Of a stretch of 64,000 nt of DNA, positions 1-9,689 are shown in pieces. Source of the stretch: Bifidobacterium aerophilum (GTDB lineage Bacteria; Actinomycetota; Actinomycetes; Actinomycetales; Bifidobacteriaceae); contig NZ_WHZW01000004.1 in NCBI RefSeq assembly GCF_010667685.1, positions 59,449 through 123,448 on the forward strand, in the 5' to 3' direction. Position 1 is the first letter of the stretch; every line of letters starts with the position of its first letter. A program made the translations under genes and the position numbers. The notes below the pieces were generated by a model that searched no databases, had not been told where the DNA came from, and worked only from the letters and a program-made list of their open reading frames with translations.

Positions 1-1270
1 CCTTGATCTGCTTGTCGACCGCGTCCAGACGGCCTTCGATGCGACGCATGTCGTCACGCGGCACGTAGCCGATCTGATCCCACTCCTCCTGGATGGCGGC
101 GAGGGCCTGACGGGCCTTCTTCGCGGCGGCCTCGTCGGACACCGGCACCAGCGCCTCGGCCTTGGCCAGCAGCGCCTCCTTCTTGGCGAGATTCTCCTTC
201 TCGGAGGAGGAGATCTGGTCGCGGTCGGCCTGACGCGCGTTGAAGAACGTGTCGGCGGCCGCGCGGAACTGGGCCCACAGGGCGTCGTCCTCGTTGCGGC
301 CGGCGCGGCCCGCCTGCTTCCAACGGTCCATCAGCTCGTTGAACTTGTGCGAGGTTTCGCCCCAGGCGGTCGAATCCTTGAGCGCGTTCGCCTCGGCGAT
401 GATCGCCTCCTTGGCTTCCTTGGCGGCGTTGCGCTCGGTGTCGCGGGCCTGGGCCCACTTGCGGCGGGCCTGGTTGAACGTGGTGCGGGCGGCGGAGAAG
501 CGCTTCCACAGCGCGTCCGCGTCGGCCTTGTCGATGCGGACCGTGGTGCGCTGGTGCTCCTGCCACTGGTCGAACAGGGCGCGGAACTTGTCGGCGGTGG
601 AACGCCAGTTGGTGCTGTCGCCCAGGGACGCGGCCAGTTCCTCGGCCTTGACGACGATCGCGGTGCGCTCCTCGACGGCCTTGGCGACCGCGGCCTTGCG
701 GGCCTCGGTGATCTTCGCCTTCTTGGCCTCGCCCTCGGCCTTCAGTGCCTCGAACTGGGCCTTGAGAGCGGCGACGTCGCCGACGACGGCCGGCTGCGCG
801 GTCTCCTCGGCGAGCGTCTTGATCGTCTCGTCGATCTCGTGAGCCTTGACGTTGTTGGACTTCAGGCGGCCGGCGAACAGGTTGAGCTTGCCCTTGAGAT
901 CAAGGAAACGACGGGCGTACAGCGCCAGCGCCTCCTCCTTGGACACGTCGGGGAACTGTCCGACCTCACGCTCGGCCTCGCCGTCCTTGACATAGACGGT
1001 GCCGTTGTCGTCCACGCGGCCGAAGGCCTCGGCGGCCTTGACCTGATCCTCGGCATAGCCGGTGGCGGCCGGGGCCGGAGCGGCGACGTGCTGCGGCTTC
1101 TTCGCGAATGCCGACGGGGACGGCGCATGCGGCTTGGCCAAGGCGGCCGGCGACGGTGCCGGGGTCGGTGCCGCAGATGTCGCGCTGGCCTGTTCCTGGG
1201 GAGCGGGCGCGGCAGCCTGCTCGGTGGTTTCGGTGGTGTTCTCGGTTTCGGTGACGTTCTCGTCGGCCAT
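1..1270 (-). CDS. DUF349 domain protein, 3' end beyond the window
   Basis: The frame is open on the minus strand from an ATG at 1268-1270 to the window edge, giving 423 codons without a stop. The start follows TTAAGGAG. The first 75 residues are rich in Thr, Glu, Ala and Pro and look disordered. The rest is charged and helical with repeated Trp-containing units (W-R-S-T-A-D-K-F, F-N-Q-A-R-R-K-W, F-N-E-L-M-D-R-W-K), which is the spacing of tandem DUF349 repeats. DUF349 proteins are long helical repeat proteins of unproven biochemical role. There is no signal peptide, so it is probably cytosolic. The C-terminus lies outside the window. The family call is from recognised repeat pattern; function is unknown. 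Confidence 0.8.
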   Translation of the reverse strand, partial: MADENVTETENTTETTEQAAAPAPQEQASATSAAPTPAPSPAALAKPHAPSPSAFAKKPQHVAAPAPAATGYAEDQVKAAEAFGRVDDNGTVYVKDGEAEREVGQFPDVSKEEALALYARRFLDLKGKLNLFAGRLKSNNVKAHEIDETIKTLAEETAQPAVVGDVAALKAQFEALKAEGEAKKAKITEARKAAVAKAVEERTAIVVKAEELAASLGDSTNWRSTADKFRALFDQWQEHQRTTVRIDKADADALWKRFSAARTTFNQARRKWAQARDTERNAAKEAKEAIIAEANALKDSTAWGETSHKFNELMDRWKQAGRAGRNEDDALWAQFRAAADTFFNARQADRDQISSSEKENLAKKEALLAKAEALVPVSDEAAAKKARQALAAIQEEWDQIGYVPRDDMRRIEGRLDAVDKQIK

Positions 1271-1354
1271 GGCCAGCTCCTTAAGCTACAAGGTGGTAGA
1301 GGGGATGCGGACCGCTCGCGGGGCATGGATGACCCGCGGTGTTTTCCGCAACCT

Positions 1355-1369
1355 CCCTTATTATAGGGA
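1355..1369. promoter_or_regulatory. possible back-to-back -10 elements between DUF349 gene and hisS
   Basis: The near-palindrome CCCTTATTATAGGG reads as TATTAT on the plus strand, 8 nt before the hisS GTG, and as TATAAT on the minus strand towards the DUF349 gene. No convincing -35 is visible on either side. If the plus element is used, the hisS mRNA would be leaderless or nearly so, which fits its weak ribosome binding site. This is inference from sequence only. Confidence 0.35.
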
Positions 1370-1372
1370 ACC

Positions 1373-2767
1373 GTGGCTAAAGGCGCATCTATTTCAGGAT
1401 TTCCAGAGTGGCTCCCCTCTGAACGTGTCGTGGAGCAGCGTGTCATCGACACGCTTCGTGGTGTTTTCGAGCTGAACGGCTTCATCGGGATCGAGACCCG
1501 TGCCGTTGAGCAGGGGTCGAGCCTGCTCAAGAAAGGCGAGACCAGCAAGGAGATCTACCTGCTGAGCCGTCTGCAGGAGGTCGGTCAGGAGAACGACACC
1601 CCGGTCGAGGACCGTCTCGGCCTGCATTTCGATCTGACCGTGCCGCTGAGCCGGTATGTCGTCGAGCATTCCGGCGATCTCGCGTTCCCGTTCAAGCGTT
1701 GGCAGATCCAGAAGGTGTGGCGTGGCGAGCGTCCGCAGGAAGGCCGTTTCCGCGAGTTCGTGCAGGCCGACATCGACGTGATCGGCCAGGGCGACCTGCC
1801 CGACCACTACGAGGTCGAGCTGCCGCTGGTCATGGTGTCCGCGCTTGAGCGCCTGCGTGAGTTCGGTCTGCCGAAGGCGACCGTGCACGCGAACAACCGC
1901 AAGCTGTCCGAGGGCTTTTACCGTGGTCTGGGGCTGACCGACATCGAGGGCGTGCTGCGCGAGATCGACAAGCTCGACAAGATCGGTGCCGACGAGGTCG
2001 CCAAGCTGCTGGTCGAGGGTTGCGGCGCGAGCGAGGACCAGGCGCGCGCCTGCCTTGAACTGGCCGACCTGACCGCGGCGAACGGCGACGAGCTGGCCGT
2101 CAAGTTCGACGCGCTGTGCGCCAAGCACGGCATCGCCGCCGATTCCGAGGCGTACGTGCTGGCCCGTCAGGGTCTCGACACGCTCGCGATGATCGTCGAC
2201 GAATCCGCCCGCATCCGTCCCGGCTCGGTGATCGCCGATCTCAAGATCGCCCGCGGGCTGGATTATTACACCGGTTCCGTGTACGAGACGTTCCTCGACG
2301 GCGCCTCGTCGCTCGGTTCGATCTGCTCCGGCGGCCGTTACGACAACCTCGCGTCGCAGGGCAGCCGCAAGTACCCCGGCGTCGGTCTGTCGATCGGTCT
2401 GTCGCGACTCGTGTCGTACATGCTGCACACCGCCGGCGCGCATGCCAGCCGCGTCTCGCCGGCCGCCGTGCTCGTCGCCGTGTGGAACGAGGAGGACCGT
2501 CCCCAGTCGAACCTCATCGCGAACGACCTGCGTGCGCGCGGCATCGCCGCCGACGTGGCCCCCACCGCGGCCAAGCTCGGCAAGCAGATCAAGTACGCCG
2601 ACAAGCTCGGCATCCCGTATGTGTGGTTCCCGGCCGACAAGTCCGATGAGAACGCTCACGACGAAGTCAAGAACATCGTGTCGGGCGAGCAGTGCGAAGC
2701 CGATTCCCGGTCTTGGGAGCCGGATAGTGTGGTTGCCCGTCAAACCGTGGAAGTAGCGGATCGCTGA
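1373..2767 (+). CDS. hisS: histidyl-tRNA synthetase
   Basis: Charges tRNA-His with histidine in the cytosol. The 464-residue class II synthetase has motif 2 at about residues 107-130 (F-K-R-W-Q-I-Q-K-V-W-R-G-E-R) and the histidine-specific A-R-G-L-D-Y-Y-T-G segment near residue 295, followed by the C-terminal anticodon-binding domain. The start is a GTG at 1373, giving the expected actinobacterial N-terminus M-A-K-G-A-S-I-S-G-F-P-E-W; no strong Shine-Dalgarno precedes it. aspS follows 79 bp downstream in the same direction, a common actinobacterial pairing, so the two may share a transcript. Confidence 0.96.
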   Translation: MAKGASISGFPEWLPSERVVEQRVIDTLRGVFELNGFIGIETRAVEQGSSLLKKGETSKEIYLLSRLQEVGQENDTPVEDRLGLHFDLTVPLSRYVVEHSGDLAFPFKRWQIQKVWRGERPQEGRFREFVQADIDVIGQGDLPDHYEVELPLVMVSALERLREFGLPKATVHANNRKLSEGFYRGLGLTDIEGVLREIDKLDKIGADEVAKLLVEGCGASEDQARACLELADLTAANGDELAVKFDALCAKHGIAADSEAYVLARQGLDTLAMIVDESARIRPGSVIADLKIARGLDYYTGSVYETFLDGASSLGSICSGGRYDNLASQGSRKYPGVGLSIGLSRLVSYMLHTAGAHASRVSPAAVLVAVWNEEDRPQSNLIANDLRARGIAADVAPTAAKLGKQIKYADKLGIPYVWFPADKSDENAHDEVKNIVSGEQCEADSRSWEPDSVVARQTVEVADR

Positions 2768-2846
2768 GTCCGTTTGTTGCGGCGTCTGCCCGTCCGTGCC
2801 GATTCGTGCGGACGGCGGACGCCCATGACACAGGAATAGAGGAAGC

Positions 2847-4643
2847 ATGAGCCAGACGGCTTACAGAACACATCATGCGACCGACGTGACCGAAGCGCTC
2901 GTCGGCCAGAAGGTGACGCTCGCGGGTTGGGTCGACCGTCGCCGTGACCACGGCGGCGTGGCCTTCATCGATCTTCGCGACTCGACCGGCCTTGTGCAGG
3001 TCGTGATCTACGACGAGGAGATGGCGCGCCCGCTGCGTTCCGAATTCGTCATCCAGGTGACCGGCGAGGTCCGCCTGCGTCCGGACGGCAACGAGAACAC
3101 GCATCTGGCGACCGGCAAGATCGAGGTCGTGGCCGAGTCCATCGAGATCCTCGCCAAGGCCGACGCCCTGCCGTTCCAGGTCTCCACCGCTCTCGAGAAC
3201 GAGTCCGAGAACAAGCTGCCGGGCGAGGACGTGCGCCTCAAGTACCGTTACCTCGACCTGCGTCGTCCGTCCATGCAGCACAACCTCAAGCTGCGCTCCG
3301 ACATGGCCAAGGCCGCCCGTCATGCGCTCGAGGACATGGACTTCACCGAGGTCGAAACCCCGACGTTCATCAAGTCCACGCCGGAAGGCGCCCGCGACTT
3401 CCTCGTGCCGGCCCGCCTCGTGCCGGGCTCCTGGTACGCGCTGCCGCAGTCCCCGCAGCTCCTCAAGCAGCTGCTCATGGTCTCCGGCGTCGAGCGTTAC
3501 TACCAGCTCGCCCGCTGCTACCGCGACGAGGACTTCCGCGCCGACCGCCAGCCCGAGTTCACGCAGCTCGACATGGAGATGAGCTACGTCGACCAGGAAG
3601 ACGTCATGGCCATGGCCGAGAAGGTCATCGCCGCGATCTGGAAGACCGCCGGCTACGAGATCCAGCTGCCGCTGCCGCGCATCTCGTGGCAGGAGGCGAT
3701 GGACAAGTACGGCTCCGACAAGCCGGACCTGCGCTTCGGCAACCCGCTCGTCGAGCTGACCGACTACTTCAAGAACACGCCGTTCCGCGTGTTCCAGGCC
3801 CCGTACGTGGGCGCCGTCGTGTTCAAGGGCGGTGCCGCGACTCCGCGTCGTCAGTTCGACGCGTGGCAGGAGTGGGCGAAGCAGCGCGGTGCCAAGGGCC
3901 TCGCGTACGTGGTCTTCGCCGAGGACGGCGAGCTCAAGGGCCCCGTCGCCAAGAACCTGTCCGACGAGGAGCGCGCCGGCCTGCGTGAGGCCGTGAACGC
4001 CGAGCCGGGCGACGCCGTGTTCTTCGCCGCCGGTTCGCGCGAGTCTTCGCAGCTGCTGCTCGGCGCCGTGCGCGTCGAACTGGCCCGCCGTGAAGGCCTG
4101 CTCGACCCGAAGAAGTTCGCGTTCACCTGGGTCGTCGACTTCCCGCTGTTCAAGCGCACCGACGATCCGGACGACGACGACGTGGCGGTCGGCCACTCCA
4201 AGTGGACCTCCATGCACCACCCGTTCACCATGCCGTCCAAGGACTGGATCGACAAGTTCGACCAGGATCCGGAACACGCCATGTCCGACTCCTACGACAT
4301 CGTCTGCAACGGCGAGGAGATGGGCGGCGGTTCCGTGCGTATCCACCGCGACGACATCCAGGACCGCGTGCTCAACGTGCTCGGCATCGGCAAGGAGGAG
4401 GCCGAGGAGAAGTTCGGCTTCCTGCTCGAAGCGTTCAAGTACGGCGCCCCGCCGCACGCGGGCATCGCGCTCGGCTGGGACCGCACCGTGTCGATCCTCG
4501 CCGGCACCGACACCATCCGTGACGTGATCGCCTTCCCGAAGGCTGGCGGCGGCCGTGACCCGCTGACCGGCGCCCCGGCCCCGATCACCGACGCGCAGCG
4601 CGCCGAGACCGGCGTCGACTATGACCCGGATTCCGAGGACTGA
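2847..4643 (+). CDS. aspS: aspartyl-tRNA synthetase
   Basis: Attaches aspartate to tRNA-Asp. The 598-residue protein is the bacterial long form: an N-terminal OB-fold anticodon-binding domain ([12 protein letters not shown] near residue 27), class II motif 2 ([16 protein letters not shown] near residue 220), a GAD insertion domain, and motif 3 in the C-terminal part (G-I-A-L-G-W-D-R near 538). The start is an ATG preceded by GAGGAAGC. Transcription probably ends at the strong hairpin just downstream. Confidence 0.97.
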   Translation: MSQTAYRTHHATDVTEALVGQKVTLAGWVDRRRDHGGVAFIDLRDSTGLVQVVIYDEEMARPLRSEFVIQVTGEVRLRPDGNENTHLATGKIEVVAESIEILAKADALPFQVSTALENESENKLPGEDVRLKYRYLDLRRPSMQHNLKLRSDMAKAARHALEDMDFTEVETPTFIKSTPEGARDFLVPARLVPGSWYALPQSPQLLKQLLMVSGVERYYQLARCYRDEDFRADRQPEFTQLDMEMSYVDQEDVMAMAEKVIAAIWKTAGYEIQLPLPRISWQEAMDKYGSDKPDLRFGNPLVELTDYFKNTPFRVFQAPYVGAVVFKGGAATPRRQFDAWQEWAKQRGAKGLAYVVFAEDGELKGPVAKNLSDEERAGLREAVNAEPGDAVFFAAGSRESSQLLLGAVRVELARREGLLDPKKFAFTWVVDFPLFKRTDDPDDDDVAVGHSKWTSMHHPFTMPSKDWIDKFDQDPEHAMSDSYDIVCNGEEMGGGSVRIHRDDIQDRVLNVLGIGKEEAEEKFGFLLEAFKYGAPPHAGIALGWDRTVSILAGTDTIRDVIAFPKAGGGRDPLTGAPAPITDAQRAETGVDYDPDSED

Positions 4644-4668
4644 GCGCCGAACCGCATAGGTTCATGAG

Positions 4669-4704
4669 AATGGGCCTCGCACGATATACCGTGCGAGGCC
4701 CATT
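4669..4704. terminator. intergenic hairpin between convergent aspS and glycosyltransferase gene
   Basis: A perfect 15-bp inverted repeat (AATGGGCCTCGCACG and its complement) surrounds a 6-nt loop. It lies between two genes that converge, so it can serve both strands. There is no long T run. Confidence 0.75.
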
Positions 4705-4751
4705 CGCGTTATTGGCGGACTGCATGACGTGGGAGACGGCCGCCCGTCGGA

Positions 4752-5726
4752 TTACTCGTGCCTGTCGTCCCACTCCTCGTCGGTGGGGGTCTCGTCGTAC
4801 AGCTCGTGCCCTTCCTTCTCGGCGAGCTCCATCTGTTCGTTGATCCACGCGGCCTCCGCCGGATTGATGTCGGCCGTGTCCAGCACCTTCTGCCACACCG
4901 GGTAGAACAGGTGCATCGCCGGATACAGCGCCGTGATGAAGATCTCCGGCTTGTGCTTGCGCCAATGCTGCGGATGCGCGTCGAACGTGTTGCGGAAGCG
5001 GCGCATGTAGTTCAGGAACGATCCCAGCGACGTGTCCATGCGACGCGCGCTCATGCCCGCGATCATGCGCGGCGAATACACGGTTTTCAGTCCCTTGCCG
5101 ATCAGATGCAGCGAAATGTCGATGTCCTCGTGCATCACGTCGGACTTGTCGCGGCACACCTCGCCCGCGATCTGATGCCATGCGCTCGCCCGCAGGGCCA
5201 TGTTCGAACCGAACAGCAGCGGCTGGCCGCCATCGGCGCGGTAGATGCGCTTGCGGATCGAATTGTCGCTTTTCAGCCCGAAATGACGCGACGGCATGTC
5301 GTAATACATCACCGGGCCGGTCGCGCCCATCGCTTCCGGATCCTCGGTGAAGATGCCCGTCACGACCTCCACCCAATCCGGCTTGATCATGCAATCCGCG
5401 TCGAAACGGCCCAGAACGTCGCCCGTGGCGGCGTTCAGACCGAAATCGCGCGTCGGGATCAGTCCCTGTTCGTCGTCCTGGTGCAGCAGCCTGACCGGCG
5501 CCTCGGGATGCTCGGCCATGAACCGTTCCACGATCGCGCACGTATCATCCGTTGACCGATTGTCCACCACGATCACCTCATGAGGCATCACGGTCTGACG
5601 AACCGTGTTGAGCAGGCAGTCGGCTATGCGTTCGGCTTCGTTCCAAGCGGGAATGACGATCGACACTTTCAGCATATCTCCAGCATACAAGCGCGGCTCG
5701 GACAGCACATCGTCCGCGCGGATCAT
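4752..5726 (-). CDS. family 2 glycosyltransferase
   Basis: A probable inverting GT-A glycosyltransferase that moves a sugar from a nucleotide donor to an envelope or polysaccharide acceptor. It shows the family opening V-S-I-V-I-P-A-W-N-E-A-E-R-I (residues about 20-33), the metal-binding D-A-D motif (R-F-D-A-D-C near residue 120) and a later M-H-E-D-I-D acceptor-site motif. I see no clear membrane segment, so it is probably cytosolic or peripheral. The start at 5726 has AGGAG ten bases upstream; an internal ATG at 5675 would begin directly at the conserved strand, with its GGAG only two bases away. The gene is divergent from the AI-2E permease gene. Donor and acceptor cannot be told. Confidence 0.82.
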   Translation of the reverse strand: MIRADDVLSEPRLYAGDMLKVSIVIPAWNEAERIADCLLNTVRQTVMPHEVIVVDNRSTDDTCAIVERFMAEHPEAPVRLLHQDDEQGLIPTRDFGLNAATGDVLGRFDADCMIKPDWVEVVTGIFTEDPEAMGATGPVMYYDMPSRHFGLKSDNSIRKRIYRADGGQPLLFGSNMALRASAWHQIAGEVCRDKSDVMHEDIDISLHLIGKGLKTVYSPRMIAGMSARRMDTSLGSFLNYMRRFRNTFDAHPQHWRKHKPEIFITALYPAMHLFYPVWQKVLDTADINPAEAAWINEQMELAEKEGHELYDETPTDEEWDDRHE

Positions 5727-5780
5727 ATTCGTCGCTCTCCTGCCGGCCGAAATGACCTCCCGCCATTAGAATGGGGAGCC

Positions 5781-7334
5781 ATGACTGGACAGGATGACCA
5801 AAGAATCGATTTCGCGGCGGTGTTCCCGGCCAAAGGCGACTCCCGCCGCCCGCCGGACTGGTGGGGACGCGGTCTGCTGTACGCGGTGATCGCCGTGTTC
5901 CTCGCCTATTTCGTGTGGAACTCATGGGGCAAGATCGACTACATCGTCCTCGATCTGGTGATCTCGATCTTCATCGCGCTCGCGATCGAACCGATGGTGC
6001 TCATCATGATCCGCCACGGCTGGAAGCGCGGCGTCGCCTCGGCGGTCAGCCTGATCGGGCTGGCGGTGGTCATCGTCGCGCTGTTCACGCTGTTCGGGTC
6101 GATGTTCGTCCAGCAGGTGATCTCCATGGTCAAGGGGATCCCCGCGCTCTACGACCAGATCGTCGCGCTCGTCAACCAGTATTCGACGTTCAAGATGCCT
6201 GAAATCGACGCGCTCGGCGGTGAGATCTTCAAGAACCTGCAGACTTCGTGGGTGGCGAACTTCGCCGGGCAGGCCGTCAGCACCACCATGGGCCTGTTCG
6301 GTGCGCTGCTCGACCTGCTGACCATCGTGATGGTCACCTACTATATTTCCGCGGCCGGGCCGAAGATGCGCCGCAGCATGTGCCAGTGGCTCGGCGACAG
6401 CCAGCAGCGCCGTTTCCTGCTCGCCTGGACCATCGTGCAGGACCAGATCTCCGGCTTCCTGTTCTCCCGGTCCATCCTCGCGCTCATCAACGCGACCTGC
6501 ACCGCCATCTTCCTTGAGGTCATCCACGTGCCCTACTGGCTGCCGCTCGCCCTGTTCTGCGGCATCGTCTCGCAGTTCATCCCCACCGTCGGCACCTACA
6601 TCGGTGGCGCGCTGCCGGTCGTGTTCGCATGGGGGTCGAACGGCATCGCCTATGCGCTGGCCGTGCTCGTGTTCATCACCGTGTACCAGCAGTTCGAGAA
6701 CCTGATCCTTTCCCCGAAGATCTCCCAGCGCACGATGGACCTGAACCCGGCGATAGCGTTCCTCGCGGTGCTCGTGTTCGGTTCGGTGTTCGGCGCGCTC
6801 GGCGCGTTCCTCGCGTTGCCGATCACCGCCAGCCTGCAGGCGATCTTCAAGGTGTACACGAAGCGTTACGAGCTGGTCGATTCGCCGCTGCTGTACGATC
6901 CGGACACGGTGCGCAAGTCCAAGGTCGTGGAAGGCGCCGAGGCGTTCGGCGCGCATGTCGTCAAGCCGGTCGCCGACCACATGCCGCGCGCGGCCAAGGG
7001 GTCGAGCGCCCGCGTGCCGATCGACGAGGAACTGCGTCACCTGACCGAACAGGTCTATCAGATGCCGACTTCGGAACAACTGGACGACTCGGAGACGATG
7101 GCTATCCCGAAGGGCGTGCTCGGCAAGTGGAACGAAACGCGGCACGGCGGACTGGCCGGACTGGCCGGTGCCGATGACGCGAACGGTCCCGACGATGACG
7201 CGGTTCACGCGGACGACGAGAACGGTTCCGACGATTCCGACGGCTCCGACGTCTCCGATGCGGCCGAATCCGCGGATGACCCGGCATCGAAGACCACGTC
7301 CGTTGACGACAACCCAAGGAGCAAGTGGCGCTGA
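5781..7334 (+). CDS. AI-2E family (PerM-type) membrane permease
   Basis: A 517-residue polytopic membrane protein of the UPF0118/AI-2E exporter family, which includes autoinducer-2 exporters and ion antiporters; the substrate here is unknown. Hydrophobic segments begin near residue 35 (L-L-Y-A-V-I-A-V-F-L-A-Y-F-V-W) and continue to about residue 360, with the family motif Q-F-I-P-T-V-G-T-Y-I-G-G near residue 260. The last 60 residues are a disordered Asp/Glu/Ser-rich tail with repeated D-D-A-N-G, D-D-E-N-G-S-D-D units. The ATG at 5781 follows GGGGAG. Its TGA overlaps the ATG of the next glycosyltransferase by one base, so they are translationally coupled. Confidence 0.85.
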   Translation: MTGQDDQRIDFAAVFPAKGDSRRPPDWWGRGLLYAVIAVFLAYFVWNSWGKIDYIVLDLVISIFIALAIEPMVLIMIRHGWKRGVASAVSLIGLAVVIVALFTLFGSMFVQQVISMVKGIPALYDQIVALVNQYSTFKMPEIDALGGEIFKNLQTSWVANFAGQAVSTTMGLFGALLDLLTIVMVTYYISAAGPKMRRSMCQWLGDSQQRRFLLAWTIVQDQISGFLFSRSILALINATCTAIFLEVIHVPYWLPLALFCGIVSQFIPTVGTYIGGALPVVFAWGSNGIAYALAVLVFITVYQQFENLILSPKISQRTMDLNPAIAFLAVLVFGSVFGALGAFLALPITASLQAIFKVYTKRYELVDSPLLYDPDTVRKSKVVEGAEAFGAHVVKPVADHMPRAAKGSSARVPIDEELRHLTEQVYQMPTSEQLDDSETMAIPKGVLGKWNETRHGGLAGLAGADDANGPDDDAVHADDENGSDDSDGSDVSDAAESADDPASKTTSVDDNPRSKWR

Positions 7335-8557
7335 TGGCACTGTTATCCATCCTCGACATCCTCATGACCATCGTCGGCACGGTCGGCATCGCCTATCAGG
7401 CGCTGTGCGTGGTGATCTCCCTGTTCGCCAAGCCCATCACCTTCCCCGACGCGCCGATGGACCGCCGCTATGCCGTGCTCATCTCCGCGCGCAACGAGGA
7501 GAACGTGATCGGCAATCTCATCGAATGCATCCGCACGCAGACCTATCCGAGCGAGCTGATCGACATCTGGCTCGTCGCCGACAACTGCGACGACCATACG
7601 GCCGATGTGGCGCGCGCCAAGGGGTGCCATGTGATCGAACGGTTCAACAAGGAGCTCATCGGCAAGGGCTATGCGCTGACCTACCTGCTTGACCGGATGA
7701 ACGAATCCGGCGTGTCTGACCAGTACGACGCGTTCTTCGTGTTCGACGCCGACAACAGGCTCGACCGGCATTACTTCGAGGAGATGAACAAGGCGTTCCA
7801 GGCCGGGTTCAAGATCCTGACCAGCTACCGCAACTCGGTGAACCTGTCCGACAACTGGGTCTCGTCGGGCTCGGCGCTGTGGTTCATCCGCGAATCGCGC
7901 TTCCTGAGCGCCTCGCGCATGTGGCTCGGCAACAGCTGCCATGTGGGCGGCACCGGATTCATGTTCTCGCGCGAGGTGATGAAACGCAACAACGGCTGGA
8001 AGTTCCACCTGCTGACCGAGGACCTCGAATTCACGATGGATTCCGTGCTGCACGGCGACCGCATCGGCTACTGCGGCACGGCGATGCTGTACGACGAGCA
8101 GCCGGTCAGCTTCCAGCAGAGCTGGCGTCAGCGGCTGCGCTGGAGCAAGGGGTTCCTGCAGGTGTTCCGTTATTACGGTCCGGCGCTCATCAAACGCGCG
8201 GTGCGCGAACGCGATTTCTCGGCGGTGGACTTCACGCTGCTGCTGTGCCCGTTCATGGTGCTGGCGATCATCCGCATGGCGATGGGATGGCTGTTCGCCG
8301 TCTGCGGGTTCGTGTCGTGGCAGAGCCAGATCGCCTCGCTCGGTGGCTGGACGTCAAGCATCGTGACGGCCATCGTGACGATGATGGCGCTCGCCGCGCT
8401 GACGATCATCGTCGAACGAGATCACATCGGTGCGACCAACAAGGAGCTGTTCGCCTACGTGCTCAGCTTCCCGATCTACATGCTCAGCTACGTGCCGATC
8501 TCCTTTCAGGCCATCTTCGCCAAAGCCCAGTGGAAACCCATCGAGCATAAGGGCTGA
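7334..8557 (+). CDS. membrane-associated family 2 glycosyltransferase (QxxRW type)
   Basis: A 407-residue processive-type GT2 resembling N-acetylglucosaminyltransferases and cellulose synthases. It has an N-terminal membrane segment, the A-V-L-I-S-A-R-N-E-E fold opening, a D-A-D motif (F-V-F-D-A-D-N), T-E-D (L-L-T-E-D-L-E-F) and a Q-x-x-R-W motif (Q-R-L-R-W-S-K-G), then at least three C-terminal membrane helices. This implies polysaccharide synthesis or sugar transfer at the cytoplasmic membrane. The ATG at 7334 has AAGGAG 11 bases upstream; a GTG at 7325 lies only two bases from that site and is less likely. It is coupled by TGATG overlap to the upstream permease gene. Confidence 0.85.
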   Translation: MALLSILDILMTIVGTVGIAYQALCVVISLFAKPITFPDAPMDRRYAVLISARNEENVIGNLIECIRTQTYPSELIDIWLVADNCDDHTADVARAKGCHVIERFNKELIGKGYALTYLLDRMNESGVSDQYDAFFVFDADNRLDRHYFEEMNKAFQAGFKILTSYRNSVNLSDNWVSSGSALWFIRESRFLSASRMWLGNSCHVGGTGFMFSREVMKRNNGWKFHLLTEDLEFTMDSVLHGDRIGYCGTAMLYDEQPVSFQQSWRQRLRWSKGFLQVFRYYGPALIKRAVRERDFSAVDFTLLLCPFMVLAIIRMAMGWLFAVCGFVSWQSQIASLGGWTSSIVTAIVTMMALAALTIIVERDHIGATNKELFAYVLSFPIYMLSYVPISFQAIFAKAQWKPIEHKG

Positions 8558-8560
8558 TGC

Positions 8561-8664
8561 GTCAACGCGAAGCCCGGTGGGCTTCGCGTAGCATCAGCCT
8601 GAGCGAGGCGATAGCCGAGCGAAGGCAATGTTGAGTCTCGCCGTAGGCGAGTCCTTAATTGCAG
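8561..8664 (+). repeat. modular palindromic cassette, copy 1
   Basis: Directly after the glycosyltransferase stop lies GTCAA, a hairpin with 10-bp arms (CGCGAAGCCC, loop GGT) at 8566-8588, then GTAG, a TGAGCG...GATA...GAGCGAAGG segment and a third hairpin GTCTCGCC-GTA-GGCGAG ending TCCTTAATTGCAG. The last module is nearly identical to part of the cassette behind ettA on the opposite strand; the first hairpin is structurally equal but unrelated in sequence. No gene-tail duplication is visible at this copy. The remaining sequence up to 8744 shows nothing I can name except a possible -10. Confidence 0.75.
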
Positions 8665-8744
8665 TGCCGCAGGCGACGCGTTCAACACCCAATCCACGTG
8701 CGTCCCTCCGCGCGTGTCCCCGTCATGTCGTCTACAGTGAAGAC

Positions 8745-9689
8745 ATGAGTATGGGCAACATGCAGGGGAATGTCGGTTTTTCGCCGACTCCTCAGTCGCA
8801 ACCGCAACCGATGCCGGCGGCCTCGCCGATGATGCCGCCGCGGCCGGTCCCGCCGAATCCCGCGGCGGCCGTTTCGATCCGCGGCCTGTTCAAGCGTTTC
8901 GGCGACAAGGTCGCCGTCAACGGACTGTCGATGGACATTCCCGTCGGCTCGTTCTATGGTTTGGTCGGACCGAACGGGGCAGGCAAGACCACGACGCTGA
9001 CCATGGCCACCGGTCTGCTCACGCCGGATGCCGGCGTCGCGATGATCCTCGGCCATGACGTGTGGCGCGATGTGAACGAGGTCAAGCGCATGATCGGCGT
9101 GATGCCGCAACCCGATCAGATCTTCGACCGGCTCACCGGCCTGCAGCTGCTCATCTATTCGGGCATGCTGCGCGGCATGGGACGCGCCGAGTCGCTCACG
9201 CGCGCGCACGACCTGCTCGCCGCGTTCGATCTGGCGCAGGCCGCGAACACGATGGTCGCCGACTATTCGGCCGGCATGACGAAGAAGATCTGCCTCGCCT
9301 CGGCGATGATCCATAGCCCGCGCATCCTCGTGCTCGACGAGCCGTTCGAATCGGTCGACCCGGTCTCCAGCGCGAACCTCAAGGACATTCTCATCGAATA
9401 CGCGAAAACCGGCGGCACGGTCATCATCTCCTCGCATGTCATGGCATTGGTCGAGAAGATGTGCACGCATGTGGCCGTGATCAACCATGGACAGGTGTGC
9501 GCGGCCGGCACCGTGGACGAGGTCGCGGCCGGCGAGGACTTGGAGGACCGGTTCCTGCAGCTGGTCGGCGGCCGTCATGAGGCGGCCCATCTCGCCTGGC
9601 TTGACGGCGGTTCGACGGGATCTGCCGCACCCGTGCCGCCCGCAGCCGCCGCGTATCCCGCAACGCCCGACGCCGGGGGCGCGCGATGA
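8745..9689 (+). CDS. ABC transporter ATP-binding protein (ABC-2 type exporter)
   Basis: The ATPase of an export-type ABC system, working with the membrane protein encoded next. A proline- and methionine-rich N-terminal extension of about 45 residues precedes the nucleotide-binding domain. Walker A is G-P-N-G-A-G-K-T-T, the signature is Y-S-A-G-M-T-K-K and Walker B is I-L-V-L-D-E-P-F-E-S-V-D-P. The signature departs from LSGGQ, as is common in the CcmA/DrrA-like group. The start at 8745 lacks a good Shine-Dalgarno; a TACAGT hexamer 7 bases before it suggests a leaderless mRNA. ATGs at 8751 and 8760 are alternatives. It overlaps the next gene by four bases. Confidence 0.85.
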   Translation: MSMGNMQGNVGFSPTPQSQPQPMPAASPMMPPRPVPPNPAAAVSIRGLFKRFGDKVAVNGLSMDIPVGSFYGLVGPNGAGKTTTLTMATGLLTPDAGVAMILGHDVWRDVNEVKRMIGVMPQPDQIFDRLTGLQLLIYSGMLRGMGRAESLTRAHDLLAAFDLAQAANTMVADYSAGMTKKICLASAMIHSPRILVLDEPFESVDPVSSANLKDILIEYAKTGGTVIISSHVMALVEKMCTHVAVINHGQVCAAGTVDEVAAGEDLEDRFLQLVGGRHEAAHLAWLDGGSTGSAAPVPPAAAAYPATPDAGGAR